Shown: in pieces, positions 16,755-19,849 of the stretch
Layout: each line of letters starts with the position of its first letter
Position numbering within the stretch: the first letter of the stretch is position 1
Assembly (NCBI GenBank): GCA_964565705.1
Contig: CAZMGD010000078.1
Location: 1-19,849, forward strand
Reading direction: 5' to 3'
From: CAZMGD01 sp964565705
GTDB lineage: Bacteria > Actinomycetota > Acidimicrobiia > Acidimicrobiales > Ilumatobacteraceae
DNA: 19,849 bases
Notes under the pieces: generated by a model
Database searches by the model: none
What the model was told of the DNA's origin: nothing
What the model saw: only the letters and a program-made list of their open reading frames with translations
Position numbers and translations under genes: made by a program

Positions 16755-17069
16755 GTGCGTGACATCCTCGACGACATCGACCGCTGGCGGGCCTCCGGGC
16801 AGCGCGTGGCGCTCGCCCGTGTGGTCGACATCGAGGGCTCCGGGCCCCGCGAGCCGGGGGCAGCGATGGCCGTCAGCGAGGGCGGCGAGGTCAGCGGATC
16901 GGTCAGCGGCGGCTGCGTCGAGGGGGCGGTGGTCACCGAGTCGCTCGGCGTGCTCGCCAGCGGTGAACCCAAGCTCGTCACGTTCGGGTACAGCGACGAC
17001 GAAGCGTTCGCCGTCGGTTTGACCTGCGGTGGCACGATCCACCTCTTCATCGAGCCCCTCGACTGGTGA
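16755..17069 (+). CDS. XdhC/CoxI-family short protein (N-terminal domain only)
   Basis: The 104-residue product matches the XdhC/CoxI N-terminal domain alone. It has a GSGPREPGAAMAVSEGGEVSGS segment (28-49), GCVEG (53-57), a tract ending FGYSDDEAFAVGLTCGG and the closing strand TIHLFIEPL. XdhC-type proteins help insert sulfurated molybdenum cofactor into xanthine dehydrogenase or CO-dehydrogenase-type hydroxylases. Cys54 and Cys93 are conserved-type positions. The GTG at 16755 is preceded by a TACGCT box. Its stop overlaps the next start in GTGA, so the two are translationally coupled and probably form one complex. Confidence 0.85.
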   Translation: MRDILDDIDRWRASGQRVALARVVDIEGSGPREPGAAMAVSEGGEVSGSVSGGCVEGAVVTESLGVLASGEPKLVTFGYSDDEAFAVGLTCGGTIHLFIEPLDW

Positions 17070-17866
17070 CGACCTACGACGAGCTCCGGCGGGCGATCCG
17101 GGCCGAGGAACCGATCGCGCTCACGTCGGTCATCGCCGGTCGGGGCATCGGCCACCGGATGCTCGTCCGGCCCGACGGCACCGCCGAGGGCACGCTCGGT
17201 CATCCGGACCTCGATCGGGTCGTGGCCCGCGACACGGTGGCCGAGTTGGAGGCCGGGCGGTCCGGGGTGCGGCGCTACGGCACCGAGGGCCAGGCGACGC
17301 CGGAGGATCTCGCCGCCGACGAGATCGTGTCCGTGTTCGTCGAGAGCTTCGCCCCACCGCCCTCGATGTGGGTGTTCGGTGCGGTCGACTTCACTGCCGC
17401 GCTGGCCCGGGTCGCCAAGGTGCTCGGCTACCGGGTGACCGTCTGCGACGCCCGCGAGGTGTTCGCCACCCGCCGCCGGTTCCCGATGGCCGACGAGGTC
17501 GTCGTCAGCTGGCCGGGGCCGGTGTTCGCGGAGCGCGGTCACACGCTCGGCCACCGCGACGCGGTCTGCATCCTCACCCACGACCCGAAGTTCGACGTGC
17601 CCGCCGTGCTCGGCGCGCTCGGGACCGACGTCGGCTACATCGGCGTGATGGGCAGCCGGCGCACCCACGAGAACCGGCTGCTGCGCCTGCGCGAGGCCGG
17701 TGTGGACGACGTCGGCCTGGCCCGTCTCATGTCGCCGATCGGCCTCGACATCGGTGCCCGTACCCCCGAGGAGACGGCCGTGTCGATCTGCGCCGAGATC
17801 ATCGCCCGCCACACCGGCCGTGACGTCCCCAGCCTCAAAGACGCCGCCGGCCCCATCCACACCTGA
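17066..17866 (+). CDS. XdhC/CoxI-family protein with C-terminal Rossmann domain
   Basis: The 266-residue product has a diverged XdhC/CoxI-like N-terminal half (about 1-95) that lacks the GCVEG and CGG cysteines of the upstream gene. A Rossmann-type XdhC C-terminal domain follows, starting MWVFGAVDFTAALARVAKVLGYRVTVCDARE, with ILTHDPKFD and YIGVMGSRRTHENRL further on and LDIGARTPEETAVSI near the end. These are standard for molybdenum-hydroxylase maturation factors. The usual GxGxxG-like turn reads FGAVDFTAA, so nucleotide binding may differ. The start is the GTG at 17066 within a 4-base overlap. No molybdenum hydroxylase subunit is visible nearby. Confidence 0.87.
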   Translation: MTTYDELRRAIRAEEPIALTSVIAGRGIGHRMLVRPDGTAEGTLGHPDLDRVVARDTVAELEAGRSGVRRYGTEGQATPEDLAADEIVSVFVESFAPPPSMWVFGAVDFTAALARVAKVLGYRVTVCDAREVFATRRRFPMADEVVVSWPGPVFAERGHTLGHRDAVCILTHDPKFDVPAVLGALGTDVGYIGVMGSRRTHENRLLRLREAGVDDVGLARLMSPIGLDIGARTPEETAVSICAEIIARHTGRDVPSLKDAAGPIHT

Positions 17867-17891
17867 CCGTGAGTTCGGACAAGTCGGCGGC

Positions 17892-17943
17892 TGTCAGAAC
17901 TCAACGAGCGATCACCTGGATCACAGCCGTTGAAGTTCTGACA
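17892..17943. repeat. Inverted repeat after the xdhC-like operon
   Basis: The arms TGTCAGAACTCAACG (17892-17906) and CGTTGAAGTTCTGACA (17928-17943) are complementary at all positions except one extra base in the right arm, with a 21-base loop. It lies 26 bases past the stop at 17866 and may terminate that operon, or it may be an operator or insertion scar. A smaller hairpin (CTTCGCGAGCGAAG) lies at 17983-17996. The rest of the gap to 18108 shows nothing I can name. Confidence 0.6.
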
Positions 17944-18108
17944 CCCACAGCAAGGAACGGCTCGACGCACCTCCACCCGACGCTTCGCGAGCGAAGAACG
18001 GGCCATCAGCGCGTTGCATTGTGCGACGCGTTGCGGTGCAGGGAGTGACTCTGCCAAAGTGGTCCCGCGTCCGGGCCTGGGCGCGCGTGGTGTTCTCTGG
18101 GGGCTCGA

Positions 18109-19815
<1,707 letters not shown>

Positions 19816-19819
19816 CACG

Positions 19820-19849
19820 TTCATGACCCGCCCGTTCATGACCCGCCCG
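19820..19849 (+). repeat. Two 15-bp tandem repeats, possibly the start of a following gene
   Basis: TTCATGACCCGCCCG occurs at 19820-19834 and again at 19835-19849, up to the window edge, with a looser copy at 19810-19819. Each copy contains an ATG (19823 and 19838) in the same frame, reading MTRPFMTRP, with no stop before the edge. It could be a duplicated start region of the next gene or an unrelated repeat; the sequence beyond the edge would decide. Confidence 0.45.

Noticed and set aside
14960..16762. Long plus-strand open frame (600 codons) opposite glgX
   Set aside because: The minus strand has all GH13 catalytic motifs; this frame has none and is explained as an antisense shadow.

Overview
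The window is high-GC DNA (about two thirds G+C by eye) and looks actinobacterial. Evidence: an enolase gene followed by a FtsB/DivIC-type gene, a Mec-type JAMM protease next to an O-phosphoserine-type cysteine synthase, and several genes whose only start signal is a TAnnnT box a few bases before the start codon. A member of Acidimicrobiia (Ilumatobacter-like) is my best guess, but this is an impression and not a search result.

Positions 1-4711 form a copper-resistance cluster, all on the minus strand. A three-gene, translationally coupled operon runs copZ chaperone, secreted His-rich two-domain protein, then CopA P-type ATPase. A separately promoted CopB-type ATPase follows and runs off the left edge. 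Both promoters read TTGACA-spacer-TAnnnT with a CsoR-like GC-rich palindrome inside the spacer, and the copZ promoter has a second palindrome just downstream. No csoR gene is visible.

Positions 4712-5668 hold a gene-poor stretch with short pieces resembling the tmRNA, and then the tmRNA gene itself (ssrA, minus strand, tag ANQRIANEQFALAA). Next come a MaoC-type hydratase (+), an ALDH7-family semialdehyde dehydrogenase (-), and smpB (-), the protein partner of tmRNA. smpB is divergent from mec (+), which is followed by cysM (+). The usual cysO between mec and cysM is absent. Then come eno (+), a 146-bp tandem duplication, and a FtsB/DivIC-like cell-division gene with a long disordered N-terminus (+).

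The right third holds a LarA-like DUF2088 protein (-), an unrecognised 202-residue protein (+), a strong hairpin between convergent genes, and a GlgX-type glycogen debranching enzyme (-). The last is divergent from two overlapping XdhC/CoxI-family genes (+). An N-acyl-D-amino-acid deacylase-type amidohydrolase (+) comes last, and the window ends in a 15-bp tandem repeat that may be the start of another gene.

Most of the window is chromosomal housekeeping. The parts most worth following up are the copper operon with its unnamed duplicated H-x-H protein, the operator-in-spacer promoters, the ssrA-like fragments beside the copper cluster, the cysO-less mec-cysM pair, and the apparent prevalence of leaderless genes. 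I found no CRISPR array, prophage, transposase or integrase.
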